NCBI GenBank assembly: GCA_004194705.1
Contig: SADC01000477.1
Location: 19,412 to 83,411, forward strand
Length of the DNA stretch: 64,000 nt
From: Ditylenchus dipsaci
Taxonomy: Eukaryota; Nematoda; Chromadorea; Rhabditida; Anguinidae
Direction of reading: 5' to 3'
The notes under the pieces are model-generated. The model saw only the letters and a program-made list of their open reading frames with translations, was not told the DNA's origin and did no database searches. A program made the translations under genes and the position numbers. Shown piece by piece: positions 32,715 to 45,261 of the stretch (its first letter is position 1; each line of letters starts with the position of its first letter).

Positions 32715-33894
32715 ATGTATATTTGTGTTGTGCTGATTGTAATTAGCTATGCCTCACAGGTTGATTTGGAACAACAATTTACAAGTAAGAAATAAGTTAC
32801 CTGGAAACAGGTCTGAAAATGGTCTTTTTAAACAAGTTAGAAATTTGCACTGAGGACTGTAAGGAAAATCTTTTTTTTGAACTTTCAAGGTTATATTTAT
32901 AAAGCGGCCATAGCATTTTAACCTGAACTTAGTCAAAACGTAATAGTTTAGCCAAAGGTCTTTTTCACTAATTTTTAAAAGCAAGCCAATTTTCCTCTAC
33001 TTTTAGAACTTTGAGAGTGTGTTGCAAGATTTTCGCAACTTTTGTTTTTGTCCACAACTTTTTTTTAGGCCGAATTTCGAAATTCTGTAAACAAGGATTG
33101 ATTAAGAATCAAAAAGAATTTTTTTTGTATATAAAGATGAAAACACGATTTTTGCGTGATTCCCCTGTGGTTTGCTTTGCTCATTCAGAGGCTGAGCAGA
33201 GACCAGGACCTAAACCACAGAAAGGAACAAGCAAAAATCGTGTTTTTGACGGTATATACAAAAAATTGCTTTTTGATTCTGAGTGGATTTGAGTTTACAG
33301 AATTTAGAAATTCGGTCTGTAAAAAAAGATGTGGCTAAAATAAAAATTGCAAAAACCTACAAAACACCTTGTATTATGTAGGTGCCGTGGTAATTTCTTT
33401 ATGGACTGATATTTTATACGCACTCAATTTTACTTTAAAAATTATCAGAGATACCAAGACAAATTTTAAGTGGTGAGTGAATATCACAATCAACTCACTA
33501 TTTAGATAACTCTCATCAACCTTCTGTTGCCGGTGTAATTCTTAGTGATCCAAACTACCAAATCAACTCTTCTTTTCAAGCAGTTGTTGATCTACTCCAG
33601 AAAACCACTGATTTGAGTCAAAAACCATGCCAAAACTTCAATGAGTTTGCTTGCGGTAACTACGACACCAATTTTCCAGTAAAAGATCTTAACTTTGATC
33701 CTCTGACTAAGTTGAACTTCGCCAACCAGGACCTCATGTTCAAACAACTTCAACAAGACTCTAGAGAAAATGAGGTATATTTCTAAAAATTTGTTTACAA
33801 TGCTTTTTTCAATCATTAGTCACTCTACACAAAACTGGCGACTATGCATTGTCAAATAAACTGACATTGCTTAAGTGAGAAGACCCTATTACTT

Positions 33895-35035
33895 TAGCCA
33901 AAGTGACGGCACCAGCTCAAAGCACCGACCCACCGGCTCACGGCACCGGCCTTAAAAATTTCGGTGCAGGCACCAGGCAGCTCCAGCACAGTGTGGTGCC
34001 GTGAGCTGCCCGTAATTTTGCCACACCGGTGCCAATAGTTGCACGGGCGCCGCGACCCCGGCGCCTGTGCCGGGGCGGCGGCGCACAAATTTTAGCCTGC
34101 AGAGAGCGGAGTCGCTAACGCCGGCACCCGGCGCCAAAAAATTCTTAAGGTCGCCGCCGGCACCCATTTTGTAAAAAATTGTTCTTTTGGTATAGATCCT
34201 GCGAAAAATGTTCAATATTTGGTACTTCTTCGGCAAACATCAAACCTTCAATTTTCGCATTTTGTTAATTTTTTGTGTTTTCAATTCAAATTTTTAAATT
34301 ATTGCTGCTTTCGAGCTGTCATTTTTTTTTTCTCAATTTCGCAATTTCATTCTCGCCAAGCTTTACGACAAGTTGCTCGAGTGGACAGACGATGAATTCG
34401 TGGAATAGTTTCAACATCTTAAACTTCTGTACTCTTCGCGAACATGCGCCTGTGGATCGAAAATGCGACTGCGAGGCAATAGGAACAACGAATCTTTCCC
34501 GATGTGGCAATGCCCAACAAAAAAGTGTCGCAAAGAGAAAGGCACAAGAAAGAATTTGGCACACACCGCTCCGTCTTCCAAAGCTATGTTTCCGATTTTG
34601 TCTGGAGAAGAAAATTTGCTGGAAATGATATTATGTTTTATTTGTGGTCACAAATTGCTGTCTTGTATGCTTGTGAATGAAATATGTATTTAACTGGGCA
34701 AAAAATTCAGCAAAATGAAAAAATTGAGGGTGTGATGTCAGCCGAAGAAGTACCCAATATTTTGCTCAAAACACAAGTTATATTTACTTTCATAACATTT
34801 TTCAAGTATTTTAGTCGTTTATTGAGAGAATTTTACAAGCTTTTGAAAAAATATGTTCTTTTTATTGCCGGCGACAGCAATGGCGCCGGTTCAGCGCGCG
34901 AAAACTTTTAGCAAAATCAGGGCGCCGGCGCGGAAAATTGTTCAGAGTCGGCGCCGATTTTTTGGTAGACCGGCGCCAGTGTCCGCGCCCGGCGCCGAAT
35001 TTTTCGGTCGTGAAACTATGCCGGTGCCATTTAAA
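33895..35035. mobile_element. GC-armed element with a Merlin-like transposase scrap
   Basis: Lies in an intron of the M13 gene. Both ends are dense in ggcgccgg and gcaccgg words in opposite orientation (33900-34135 and 34865-35030). The middle (about 34360-34640) encodes LLEWTDDEFVE, a stop, then CGSKMRLRGNRNNESFPMWQ and CPTKKCRKEKGTRK. The paired CxC...CxxxxC layout followed by RKE resembles the N-terminal zinc ribbon of Merlin (IS1016-like) transposases. This assignment is by memory of the pattern; the catalytic part is not seen. Confidence 0.45.
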
Positions 35036-35089
35036 GCACTGCTTAATAAAGAATGTTAATGACAAAACAGGGTACCCTGAAACCTTTAA

Positions 35090-35325
35090 AAGACCATTGC
35101 CGTCTACAAAAACGATTGTCTGCCGCCAATTCAAAAAAAAATCGTAATCATCGAACTTTTGTACGGATTTTTCAACTTGTTTTCTAACAATACCATACAT
35201 AAAATATATTTATAGGCCTTGTTTTGCTGGAAACCAAGTTGAAAAACCCGCGCAGAAAACTTCAATCATTAGGAAAATTTTTTGAATTGGTAGCAATAAA
35301 GAACAGGTGGCCATGGTTATTCAAA
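35090..35325. mobile_element. MITE, GGCCATTGCCACCTG family, copy 2
   Basis: A diverged second copy of the 10927-11155 element, with inner arms ttgttttctaacaata and ctggaaaccaagttga. It ends about 45 bases before the large M13 exon. Confidence 0.65.
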
Positions 35326-36181
35326 TATAAAACCATGGTCTTATAATTCTAAAACCCGATTCAAATTGCAGGTACTGCCAGTGAAGATAGTGAAGCAGTT
35401 TTACAAGCAATGTACTGAGTACATCTCAGCTCCAGACGCACTAGACAAATTCAAAGACCTACTTGCTGATATTGAGGATTTTCGAGCAGCTACCAATATT
35501 CCATTTCAAGCACTATCTAATTCGCTTGATGACATTTCCCTAAACTCCACCCAAATTGGACTTGCACTTGGCAAACTCTACAGTGACTACTTACTTTTCC
35601 CTAATCCATCTAATTTTGTTGCCTATTTTCTGTTTATTGAGCCAAATATAAGGCTTCGTACTAGTAATGAAACAGATCCTTATTTGCTTACTCTTCCTGA
35701 CAGTGTTAATTCGTTCTGCAAAAATTATGTCAACCAATCTAATGTAGTGCTCGTACTCACATCCTTTTTCCAGAAATCAGGTAGTACAGGCATTACTGTT
35801 TCTGAAGAGGTTGTGGAGGGCACAATCCAGGATGTGGTCGATATTTTGGAGGTCATGAAGCTTAACTTTTGCTCTTCTACTGCTGGGCTTGCAAAATCAA
35901 ATGTAAAACAAGGAATGACTGCTCAACAACTCAATGACAAATACCACACTATTGATTTCAAGGCATTTTTGAAGCAATTTTCGTCGGTGGCCTCTGCTGA
36001 AGTGCAGCAAAAAATGAACTCAGACAATTTCCAAATTTGGTTGAAAGGCAACGGAATGTTAGATGTGATTGATGCAGTGCTTGGTGATCCGCTAAAAGTA
36101 TGTGGCAGAAAGATAGCAAACTTGTTCTATTTCAACATCATCAAACGAAATAACTTATGGAGTCAGAAACAAAACAATGAG

Positions 36182-37442
36182 GTAATCTACTTCAATCATG
36201 ATTTTTTGAGACATAACCTGTCGAAATTTAAATTCTAGTGCCAATACCAATTAGAAAATATTAGAGGTGTGCATTCAACCTCGGGAGAGATTCCGGGACC
36301 CGGATCGAGGCTCAAAAAAAATTTGAAAGTACTTGCTGTTTGGGGCCCCACCCTAAATTTTTTCAAAAGTGACCCAAGACTAATTTTTTCTGCTTAACAT
36401 AATAGAAGAAACATTTCTGAACAGTTTTCTAGTAAAAAGTTTATACTTTTTGACTTTGACTCCTCGATGGTAGATGGTCTGTTTTTAGGTATTTTAGAGC
36501 CATTTTTTGGATATTTACCATATTTAGGTTTTAGGCTTAGTCAAGGGTAGGCCAGCGTATGTCAGAACGGACTCAAACATGTTTTTTCACTATTTTATAT
36601 TCTGAGAAACATGTTTGAGTCCGCCTAAACAGACGCTGGCCTACCCTCGCCTAAGGCTAAAGCCTAAATATAGTAAATACCCAAAAAAAATGACCTTAAA
36701 ATGCCTAGAATGACCGTCCACTATTGCGATATTAAAGTCGAAAAGTTCAAAAGTTTCTTCGAATTAGAAACTGTTTAGAAATGTTGCTTCTATTATGTTA
36801 AGCAGAAAAAAGTAGCATAGAATATAATTTTGGGTCACTTTTCAAAAATTGGAAAATCGACCAAAATCCGAGAAGGTCGGAAAAATTGGATTTTAGTCAT
36901 TTTTTAATGAAATTTATTTTTTTCGGAAAGCTATATCTCAACAGTTAGATTTTCAAAAATTTATTTGTTCTTTAAGTTTTGTAGCTCTTAAACTGCGCTC
37001 AATCACAGCACCTAGGTTTTGCTGAAATGTGAAATTTTTATTCAAAATTTTGGCCAGTAAGTTTGATGAAAACGCACGTCGAGTTTTTAAAATGACCTTC
37101 CAGGATTTCGGATCCTGATGATGACTATTCTAAAATTTAGCAAGCAAGTCTTTTACATAGAAATATACTTGATGAAAGATGAAGAGTAGGGCTACAAAAT
37201 AGTACAGTACATTTTGCGTTGTGCTGTTAAAATTGTGGATAAGAAGCATTTTGAAAAAAATTGCACGAACTTATTGGAAAACCTAATATTCAGAACCAAA
37301 TGCTATTTTTTAATATACCAGGCAAGTTTTTTATACCATTCAAAAGAGTAATTTCAGGGCTACAAAACTGGTTAAAAAGATTTTTAAAATTTAGCACCTT
37401 TGTTACACCAGATAATGCAGTTATTTTTAAAGTGAAATTAAG
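36182..37442. other. M13 intron with nested MITEs
   Basis: A foldback at about 36345-36850 (gtgacccaagactaattttt..gcttaacataatagaa and mirror) encloses a 140-bp palindrome of the GGCCAGCGTATG family (36530-36670: ggtaggccagcgtatgtcag, mirrored by acgctggcctaccc, with TTAGGCTT words outside). The rest is AT-rich filler. Confidence 0.6.
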
Positions 37443-37952
37443 GCAGTCTGCTCATCAGTTGCCAGATACTACATGCCAGAACCTGTGGACCAGCTATTTA
37501 TTCGCGCATTAGTTCCAGACAAAAAGGAAAGGGATCTGATTCGCTCCAGAATCAACACCACCACCCAATACATTCTTAGAGGCTTTCGTTCCATGGTTGA
37601 GCAAGTCAGTTGGTTGAGCCCTGCATCTAGAGCTAAAGCTATAGCCAAACTGGATAATATGGCATCTATCTAGTAAGCCCTAAAGTGGTGGACGATGATC
37701 GATTATTGGAGGAGTTCTACAGACCTCTACAAATTCCTCTTAATGCTACTTTTTTTCAATCGCTAAATGCAATCCGATACTTTGGTACAAGAATAATGCT
37801 AAGCTATTTGGTTTTAAGTCAAGTAGAAAGAGAAGATTTTGGTTATCCAATTTTAAATTCAGCTTCAGTGAGTTTTTTCAACATGGACTATTGATAAAAT
37901 TGAAAAAATTAAGGCCAACGCGTTTTACAGCCCAGAAGTTAATACAATCACA

Positions 37953-38033
37953 ATTCCTATCAGAATACTTCAACCAATCGCAACCAATCGGCTGAGATAT
38001 GTTGAAGTATTCCTATCGGAATACTTCAACCAC
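37953..38033. repeat. Inverted-plus-direct duplication inside an M13 exon
   Basis: attcctatcagaatacttca at 37953 recurs as attcctatcggaatacttca at 38009. Between them gttgaagtattc (38001) is the reverse complement of gaatacttcaac. Removing 56 bases restores the reading frame and the exon phase. This is the pattern left by polymerase template switching on a short hairpin. Confidence 0.7.
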
Positions 38034-38259
38034 CATTATTTAGAAGTGATTGGCCTACAGAGTGGAATTTCGGTGCAGTCGGTTTTATTGTAGGTTAGTC
38101 CTATTAGGTATCCTCAGCTCAGTCATATCAAAGACCAGAAAGGCAGGTTGAAAACGAGTGCGTGACTTGAGTGTGATATTTAGCCTTTGGGGGAGAGGCG
38201 CATATTGGACGTTTTAGTGCGAGATTTAGCGTTTCTAAAGCTGTACTTTTCGGGACCGT

Positions 38260-38745
38260 AATCGTTTCGACAATGAAACTTCAGCCAATGAGATCGCTTT
38301 GATAATGGTATGTTTTCGCCAATAGCTTCTTTTTTCAAGTAATTTATTTCTTTGCCAGCCAAATCCCTAATCATTTTGCAGCCAGTGATATACCGTATTT
38401 CTTCTAATAAGCGAGCATGCCGTTTATTTTTCAATGACCCAAAAGTCGGAAAATTTTGAATTGGATCTCGATATTTTTGCGTGCTCAACTAAAATCTGAA
38501 AAGTGGAATCGGTAGAGCTCGTGGGAGTTAAGAAAATGCATAAAACAGCTTTGCAAATTATTTACTCTGGGCTGAGATATACGCCTTCAAAGTCGAGGAT
38601 GCCCGTTTCATATAGACTGCCCGCTTATTAGAAGAAATACGGTAAGCTACAAAATGAGTGGTTATTCGCCTGACAATAGAATGATAGGCAAAACTTAACC
38701 ATTGGCGAAATGATCTTATTGGCGAAAGTTTCATTAGCAAAACAA
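38260..38745. mobile_element. Foldback around a CCGTATT MITE
   Basis: Outer arms contain aatggtatgttttcgccaat and caatagc near 38300-38330, mirrored near 38655-38745 (attggcgaaatgatcttatt). Inside, the MITE 38393-38642 has ends CCGTATTTCTTCTAATAAGC and mirror, flanked by TA, and carries the family core. Confidence 0.65.
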
Positions 38746-38759
38746 TTATTCCCCCTTTT

Positions 38760-39012
38760 TTCTACTATTGGATTTTTTATCTGTTGGCACTATCTTGTAA
38801 CTAAGATTTAGGGCTTCAAAATGAGCTATTAACAAGCTACACCTGATTGTAAAATGTTGGATAAAAGTGCTTAGGTCTGCACTAAGATCGAGGGTTAAAC
38901 GAGGGTCTATCTGAGTGCAGACAGAAGCATTTTTATCCAGCATTTTTAATTAAATGTAAATTAATAGCTTATTTGAAGCCTTTAATCTTGGCTACAACAT
39001 AGTATCAACAGA
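38760..39012. mobile_element. Palindromic MITE with the gagctattaac module
   Basis: Left arm ctatcttgtaactaagattt..gggcttcaaaatgagctatt is mirrored by aatagcttatttgaagcctt. Inner arms gcttaggtctgcac and gtgcagacagaagc surround a short centre. Confidence 0.6.
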
Positions 39013-39109
39013 AAACAATTACAAAGAGGACGAAATTTTAACGGCCTTTTCGGCGTAAAAAGAATTGGGTGGACACTTATTGTGAACTTGCCGTAAAGTT
39101 TTGGCTGTA

Positions 39110-39467
39110 TGTGTTCGCACCCCTCGCATGCCTTGGTCCCCGGTCGTTGTTTTTTGCGATTTTTTTATAATTTTTCTTGGTCTCCTCATTTTTTTTTTGC
39201 AAATTTTTTCCAAATTTTTTCGTTTTTTGGTATATTTCTATGTCGTTTGTCTTATTCGTAATTTTTTTAAGATAATTCTGACGGGAATATGTACTTTTTT
39301 AGCACAACATATATGAAGCCGAAATTAACATCTTAGTCTTTGAGCATATGTGCGAGGACAAAAATTCGTTGAAATAAAAGTTTTTTTGAGAACTATTGAA
39401 ATTCAAAAAAATTGCAGAAAACCACAGGGGGACCAAGGTAGCTTTTTTTCAGGGGTCCCGCGAACAC
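39110..39467. mobile_element. MITE, TTGCCTTGGTCCCC family
   Basis: Outer ends gtgttcgcacccct and aggggtcccgcgaacac, with inner arms gccttggtccccgg and cagggggaccaagg. Confidence 0.65.
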
Positions 39468-39470
39468 ATA

Positions 39471-39721
39471 CCGTATTATCTTTATTAAACGGCCATGCCC
39501 GTTTAATTTTCAACCCCTCGAAAATTGGAAAATTGTGAGGTCGATCTCGGGATTTCCGGGTGCCCATCTAAAATCTAAAACCTGGAATCGATAGAGCTCG
39601 TGGGAGTTAAGAAAATGCATCTAACAGCTTTGCAAAATATTCACTCTACTCCGAGATATAAGTCTTCAAATTTGAGGAGGCCCGTTTATTAGAGAGTGCC
39701 CGTTTAATAGAGTAAATACGG
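39471..39721. mobile_element. CCGTATT MITE before the HEITH exon
   Basis: Ends CCGTATTATCTTTATTAAAC and mirror, flanked by TA. The core matches the other family members (ggaatcgatagagctcgtgg, gcaaaatattcactct). It lies 142 bases upstream of the 24-base exon. Confidence 0.85.
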
Positions 39722-40364
39722 TACAAAGCATAATTTTGAATACTAATTTGAATTTGTTTGAACCTGAATACAAAAGTTTTCTATTGCCGGAAATTTCATA
39801 CAATTACCTTTGTAGTGAAAGTAATAAGTTGTAGTTACAATAATTTATTGAAATATTGTTTTAGGTCATGAAATCACGCATGGTTTCGGTAAGTCAAAAT
39901 ACCAATTTTTACTGCAATTTTAAACAGTTTGCTTTTTTCGTTACATTGATCAATTTTATTTGTGGGTTTAGTTTCCATTGAATTTTTTTTTAAATCAAAC
40001 TTCACCAGACAATCTTAAAGATTTTTCAATGTCCTGTGCTAGGTCATCATATAAAAACCTTGAAATTTTTTCGTGTGATTTTAAAATCGTTCTGCAACTT
40101 CTATTGTGATTATAGTTCTCAAAACACGTAATTTCATTTACCAGGGTCCCCAATTCTATGCACTAAAAATCCAGAGTATGCACTGAAAATGCTTATATTT
40201 GCCCTGAAAAGTTAAAGTATGCGAATAACTATACGTTAACGACTGTAGAACTTTACTTATATTATACGAAAAATTCCACAGTTAACGCGTACAGTTAACA
40301 GTTACATTCTATTCTTACGAGAAACACTTTTTTACTCCGAAAATATTTTTTTGAATTATTCACT

Positions 40365-42160
40365 TGTGCATTTAAAATGGGCAGGGCCTAGCAGACTATT
40401 TGAAAAATGAAAAATTTTCATGAAAAATTGAAAAAATGAAAATGAAAAATTGAAAATGAAAATTCTGAAGCTGACTATTGAAAAATTGAAAATGCTTAGT
40501 CTGCTTGAAAAGTGAAAAATTTCCACTTTTCAAGCAGACTAAGCATTTTTCAATTTTTCATTTTCACTGAAAATTTTCATTTTGCGCATTGTATTTTGGG
40601 GGCTGTACGGGGGCTGTTCGGGGGGGGGCTGTACCGAAAAGGTAAAGAAATATTTGGTAAAAGGCACATTTGGTAAAAAAACTTTTTGGTAAAGGAACAT
40701 TTGGTAAAATCAAATAAACACCAAGTGGTCGTCCACTTGGATCAAAAATTCTTTTTCACGTTTTCGGGTTCCAAAACAGCTTTTCTGCACTAATTCGAAC
40801 ATCCTGAAGATGGTTGACAGTAATAAAATTACGTTTTACCGAGAAATTTTTGAGTTATTGCTAACGATTGATTTTGATAAATCAACAATTAGCAATAACC
40901 TAAAAATTTCTTGGTAAAACGTGATTTTACCACTGTCAAACCATCTTCAGCATACTCGAATCAGTGCAGAAAAAATGTTTTAGATCCTGGAAACGTGAAA
41001 AGCATTTTCGATCCAAGTGGACGACCACTTGGCTTGGTTTCGTCCCTCTGGATGGAGTTCTGAGCGATTATATGTGGTGATGTAGAGCTTGCTGGTTCGA
41101 TCCACCTGGAATTAAGTTATGTAAAATTCTGAAAAATTGATGACGGATGACCTGTCATCAATTTTTCATGAAAAATTGAAAAATTTTCACTTTTCATTTT
41201 TCAATTTTTCAATAGTCTGCTTGAAAATGAAAAAAATTTCAATTTTTCATTTTCACTTTTCATTTTCAATTTTTCCAATTTTTCGAATATTAGTCTGCTT
41301 GAGAATTTTCACTTTTCAATTTTTCATTTTCAATTTTTCATTTTCACTTTTCAAATAGTCTGCTAGGCCCTTGGAGTAGTGTAGGCCAAATCGCTTTGGG
41401 ACAATTCAATTTGGGCCAAAATCAATATGGGCCAATTCACTTTGCGACAATTCAATTTGGGCCAAAATCAAATTGGGCCAATTCAATTTGGGCCAAAATC
41501 AAATTGGGCAAATCACTTTGCGCCACTATTTCTAATGATTTTGCTGTCAAACGCTAAAGGCACTTTCACAATGAGTGTCGACCAAAAATTTGAATTATTG
41601 GACATTTTAATGAAATAAGGCATTTTGTCAAAAGTGCATTTTATCAAATTAGTCCAGAAAACAGGTTATGGAACCCAAAAAAGTAAAAATTTTTTGATGT
41701 AAGTGGACGACCACTTGGTTTAGTTAGTACATGGATTATCCAGTAGAACTGAAGTTGGATCATAGAAAAACATTTTGAATTTCAAAAGTTCTTTACTCAA
41801 GACAAAAATATTACTACCCGAGTACCATTGCACTACCTGAGTTTCTTTATTCAAATTCCAATGACAAATAACTACAATATTACAACATAGAGATCTAATA
41901 CTATGCTTCAATGACCCTGGTACTTCTTAAGATGAGCAATGATCGAGGACAGAAATTTCCATAATAATAACCATCAAAATCATTATAAATAGTGGCGCAA
42001 AGTGATTTGACCTAATTTGATTTTGGCGCAAAAGTTGATTTGGCCCAATTTAATTTTGGCCCAATTTGAATCGGCCCAAGTGATTTGACCCAAATTATTT
42101 TGGCCCAAATTGATTGTCCCAAAGTGATTTGACCCACATTACTCCTGCCCTTTAAAATCT
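40365..42160. mobile_element. Foldback with tttgggccaaaatcaaa arms, itself interrupted
   Basis: The right arm (42000-42160) ends attactcctgccctttaaaa. The left arm starts ttaaaatgggca (40370-40382), is cut by the 40383-41371 element, and resumes ggagtagtgtaggccaaatc at 41374. Both arms repeat a unit of about 17 bases near aatttgggccaaaatca. The interruption proves that these palindromes insert into each other. Confidence 0.7.
40383..41371. mobile_element. Foldback with caatttttcattttcac arms
   Basis: Ends agggcctagcagactatttg and exact mirror. Both arms are degenerate arrays of attgaaaatgaaaa and agtctgcttgaaaa words. Inside are a solo arm of the CGGCTGTACCG foldback (40629-40715) and a CAAGTGGTCG MITE (40720-41030), plus a tRNA-like B box at 41090-41110. 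Confidence 0.75.
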
Positions 42161-42594
42161 AAATTTTATTTATAAATCCGGTAAAATCTTATACTGATGA
42201 AATATTTTGGTGCAGTGAAAGAAGAACAGCTTGTTCAATCTGGCAATGCGAGAAACACATTAGACTCAACTATTAGATGGTTCAGCATTTTCATAAAATT
42301 TAAATACAAACGAAAATAATTTAAAGAATAATCGCTAACATTTTCGTAAAGTAAAAAGTGTCCACGCCAATTCAAATTTTGAAAATGCTGCTGCGTTCAA
42401 AAACCATGTCTTTTAAGCAATTTTATGCAAAGCTTTCGGCAAAAGTGAACACACCCACAGCAAGGCGAATTTAAAAAAATCATTAGAATATTTCTGCACT
42501 GAAATGATTGAAAAGTGTAAATAAACAGTTTTAAAGACTTTGTGAAAAAAATAGAACAATTATACGGTTATTTGGGGTATTCACGTCCAAACAC

Positions 42595-42900
42595 TGCTTC
42601 CATGGCGCAGTGCATAAGCGTTCGCGTTTTTTGGCACAAAATAATGTTGCAGGTTTGATCCCACGTGGTGGCACCTATTTCTTTGGCTTGTTTGGCCAGT
42701 TCTAGGGGTGATTACACTTTTTGACGCCAGATCCGGAATCAGCGACCCAAATTACCCTAGAACTGGTCAAACAAGTCGAAATAAATAGCATGTCACAACA
42801 TGGGATCGAACCTGCAACACCATTTTTGGGCCAAAAACGAGAACGCTTACGCACTGCGCCACCGAGGCCACTTTTTCAAACCTAGATGCTTCCGCCTCTT
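42595..42900. repeat. Inverted pair of tRNA-derived units, copy 3
   Basis: The left unit keeps both an A-box-like tggcgcagtgcataagcg and a B box caggtttgatcccacgtgg. The right unit is its complement (cgcttacgcactgcgccacc). It ends about 40 bases before the last M13 exon. Confidence 0.75.
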
Positions 42901-43632
42901 TAGCTGCAACAAAAATTGCTTCAAAAATTTCCTTGCAGATACTGACGGCGTCCAATATGATGAGTATGGCTACCAGGTTTCTGGATGGATAACACCACAC
43001 AACATGCTTTTGATGAGATGAGTCATTGTTTGGTGGAAGAATACTCCCAATTTTGCCTCTAAATACCACTAACCACTGGATGTGTCAATGGCACACTTAC
43101 TGTAGGCGAGAACTTGTCGGATAATGCTGGTAATGCTTATTTAAGTTGCAGCATAAATTTTAAGCTTTTCGCAGCATTCACGCCACTTTCCGTGGTTTCC
43201 AGCACTGGAAAGACACTGTTGGAAAGACCCACTTTGCCTGGAAAATGGCACATTTGCCCACCTTCAGAATGATCAACTATTTTTCCTGGCTATGGCCACT
43301 CATGGTGCACTAACAAAATCCCAGATGAGATAATGCAAGCTAGTCTTGGCGATACCCACAGTCCAGACCAATACAGGATCAGAGGAACTTTGCCTAATTT
43401 TCTCGGCTTCAAGAACGCGTTTACTGCAAGTTGGTGATGGTGTATGCTCCCAAACAGCATTGTGATGTATGGATTACTGAATGATGCATAACCAGTTCAT
43501 GTCTAGATCAGAACATAATTGATATATGGCAGTGGTCATTTCGTAGTTTTCAATTTGCATGATAAATAACTTAAAACTGACAAAATAAATCTAACTTTGA
43601 ATCATGCACAAGTTTAACTGTGGGGAACTTGT

Positions 43633-44443
43633 TAAGTCCGGGGGCGCATTTTAATTTTTTTTCGTAAATCATATTTAAAAGTCTTACACTTTCGATATTG
43701 AAACTTTTAGGAAAAGTCAGTATTTATGTGACCAAACAACCATTTTCCTTAGATTAATTTGATTTTGGCTAGAAATCGACACGTTTTTATTGATGGTCAT
43801 AACTTTTCTCGAAATAATTCAAAACGAAGAGTTTGACGTACCAAATTGTAGCTAAGATTCAGGGCTTACATTGTCAAGCTGTTTTTGATGTAAATGTTAT
43901 GCTACGAAGTATTGAGTGTTGAATTAATGTTTTGGCTATTTTTTTGCACGCGAAAAAAGGGACACGCGTCTCAAAAACCCAAATATTTTTAAAAATGAGA
44001 TGTACTAAGAAGGATTTATTAACAGCATCTGAAAGACAGTAAAAATGCTACAAAACTGTAATGCGTGAACTATCACAGGCAGAATTAAACGTTGCGTTAC
44101 GGAAGCTTTTTCAAAAAAATAACCCTTGGCTAATTTTTTTTTGCTCGCTACTGTATAACAATTTTTCTGATTTTAGAAACGATAAAAACGTTGTTTCCAA
44201 CTCTTTTCTATGAAAAAAAATTTGACAGTGAAAAATTGACTAAAATTTGACCAAAATTTTGATTTACTTTGGTCCCCCATGGCAAAAGGTCAGATTCAGT
44301 CAAATTTTTTTTTTGTCAAAAAAAATTGAATTTTTAAGTGAGAAAGTGTCATAAACAACGCTTTTAACTATTTTTAGCATTAGAAAATTACTTAGGAGAC
44401 TTTTAAATATGATTTACGAAAATTTATGTAATGCGCCCTCGAA
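43633..44443. mobile_element. Palindromic element, GGGGGCGCATTTTAA ends
   Basis: Left arm gggggcgcattttaattttt..cgtaaatcatatttaaaagtc is mirrored by gacttttaaatatgatttac..atgcgccctc. The centre is unassigned. Confidence 0.65.
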
Positions 44444-44446
44444 CTA

Positions 44447-45261
44447 CCGTATAACCTCTATTAATCCCCCATGGGGATATATTTTTCAAACCCCCAAAAA
44501 TTGAGAATTTTGAGCAGTCTTGTAAATCGAAAAATTTTGCCGCGCCGGCGCCGAGAGCCGCCTCTATTTTTTTTTCGCCGCCCAGCGCCGGTGGCGAAAA
44601 ATCGCCGCCGGACGCCGCCATTATAATATTAGAAATTTATACGCATTTTTGCCGCTGTGGTGCCAAAATAAGAGTTCTTGAAATTATTACTAAAAAATCG
44701 CCGCGGGCGCCGGCGGCTGTTTACAAGACTGATTTTGAGGTCAATCTCGGAATTGTGGGGTAATTTGAAATCAAAAAACGGAAATGGTAGAGCTCACCGT
44801 AGTTAGAAAAATGCATAAACACATTTGCAAAATATTTACTCTGGGCTGAGAGATATAGGTCTTCAAAGTCAAGAGTGGGGGATTATTGGGCAGCCGACGA
44901 TTGCGCCATTTCAAATGGCGCCAATTCAGATTGCGCCACTGCAAATTGGCCAAAATCAGATTGCGCCACTGCAAATTGCGCCAAAATCAAATTGCGCCAC
45001 TATATACTCTAATTAAAGTTAAGCAAATGTGTTTTTTAATCTGATCTCAACGGATTTTGTTCCCTTCCAGTATTAGAGGTGACTGTTTTCATGTCCTTCA
45101 ATGATCAATTTCAGTGAAATGACCAGAAAATTGGCAGGGTTGTAATGGCGCAATTTGCAGTGGCGCAATTCGATTTTGGCGCAATTTGCAGTGGTGCAAT
45201 CTGCATTGCGCAATTTGAAATGGCGCAATCGTCGGCTGCCCGGATTATTAGAGTTATACGG
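44447..45261. mobile_element. CCGTATA MITE carrying two insertions
   Basis: Ends CCGTATAACCTCTATTAATC and mirror. A GC-rich block of gccgccgg words (44530-44720) and a foldback with tggcgcaatttgca arms (44885-45240; ends cagccgacgattgcgccatt and mirror) interrupt it. The family core remains around 44740-44880. Confidence 0.75.

Larger units (their letters stand above)
32715..43484 (+). pseudogene. M13 (neprilysin-like) secreted zinc metallopeptidase, frames interrupted
   Basis: A peptidase of the neprilysin family, which cleaves small extracellular peptides. Exons in phase: 32715-32784 (signal peptide MYICVVLIVISYAS), 33506-33774 (CQNFNEFACGNYDTNFP, the family's N-terminal cysteine block), 35372-36181 (270 codons of the M13 N-terminal domain), 37443-37867, 37914-38093 (NAFYSPEVNTITIP and ILQPPLF), a 24-base exon 39864-39887 carrying HEITHGF (zinc ligands), and 42939-43484. 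The last exon has TDGVQYDEYGYQVSGW, VNGTLTVGENLSDN (third zinc ligand region) and HSPDQYRIRGTLPNFLGF, and ends with a CDVW-type tail. Summed length is near 755 codons, normal for M13. Damage: one base lost near 37660, a 56-base insertion in 37914-38093, three or more shifts and a TAA in the last exon. Confidence 0.85.

Noticed and set aside
41137..41358. Phenylalanine-rich open frame
   Set aside because: It translates the attttcaattttcac arm of the 40383-41371 foldback.
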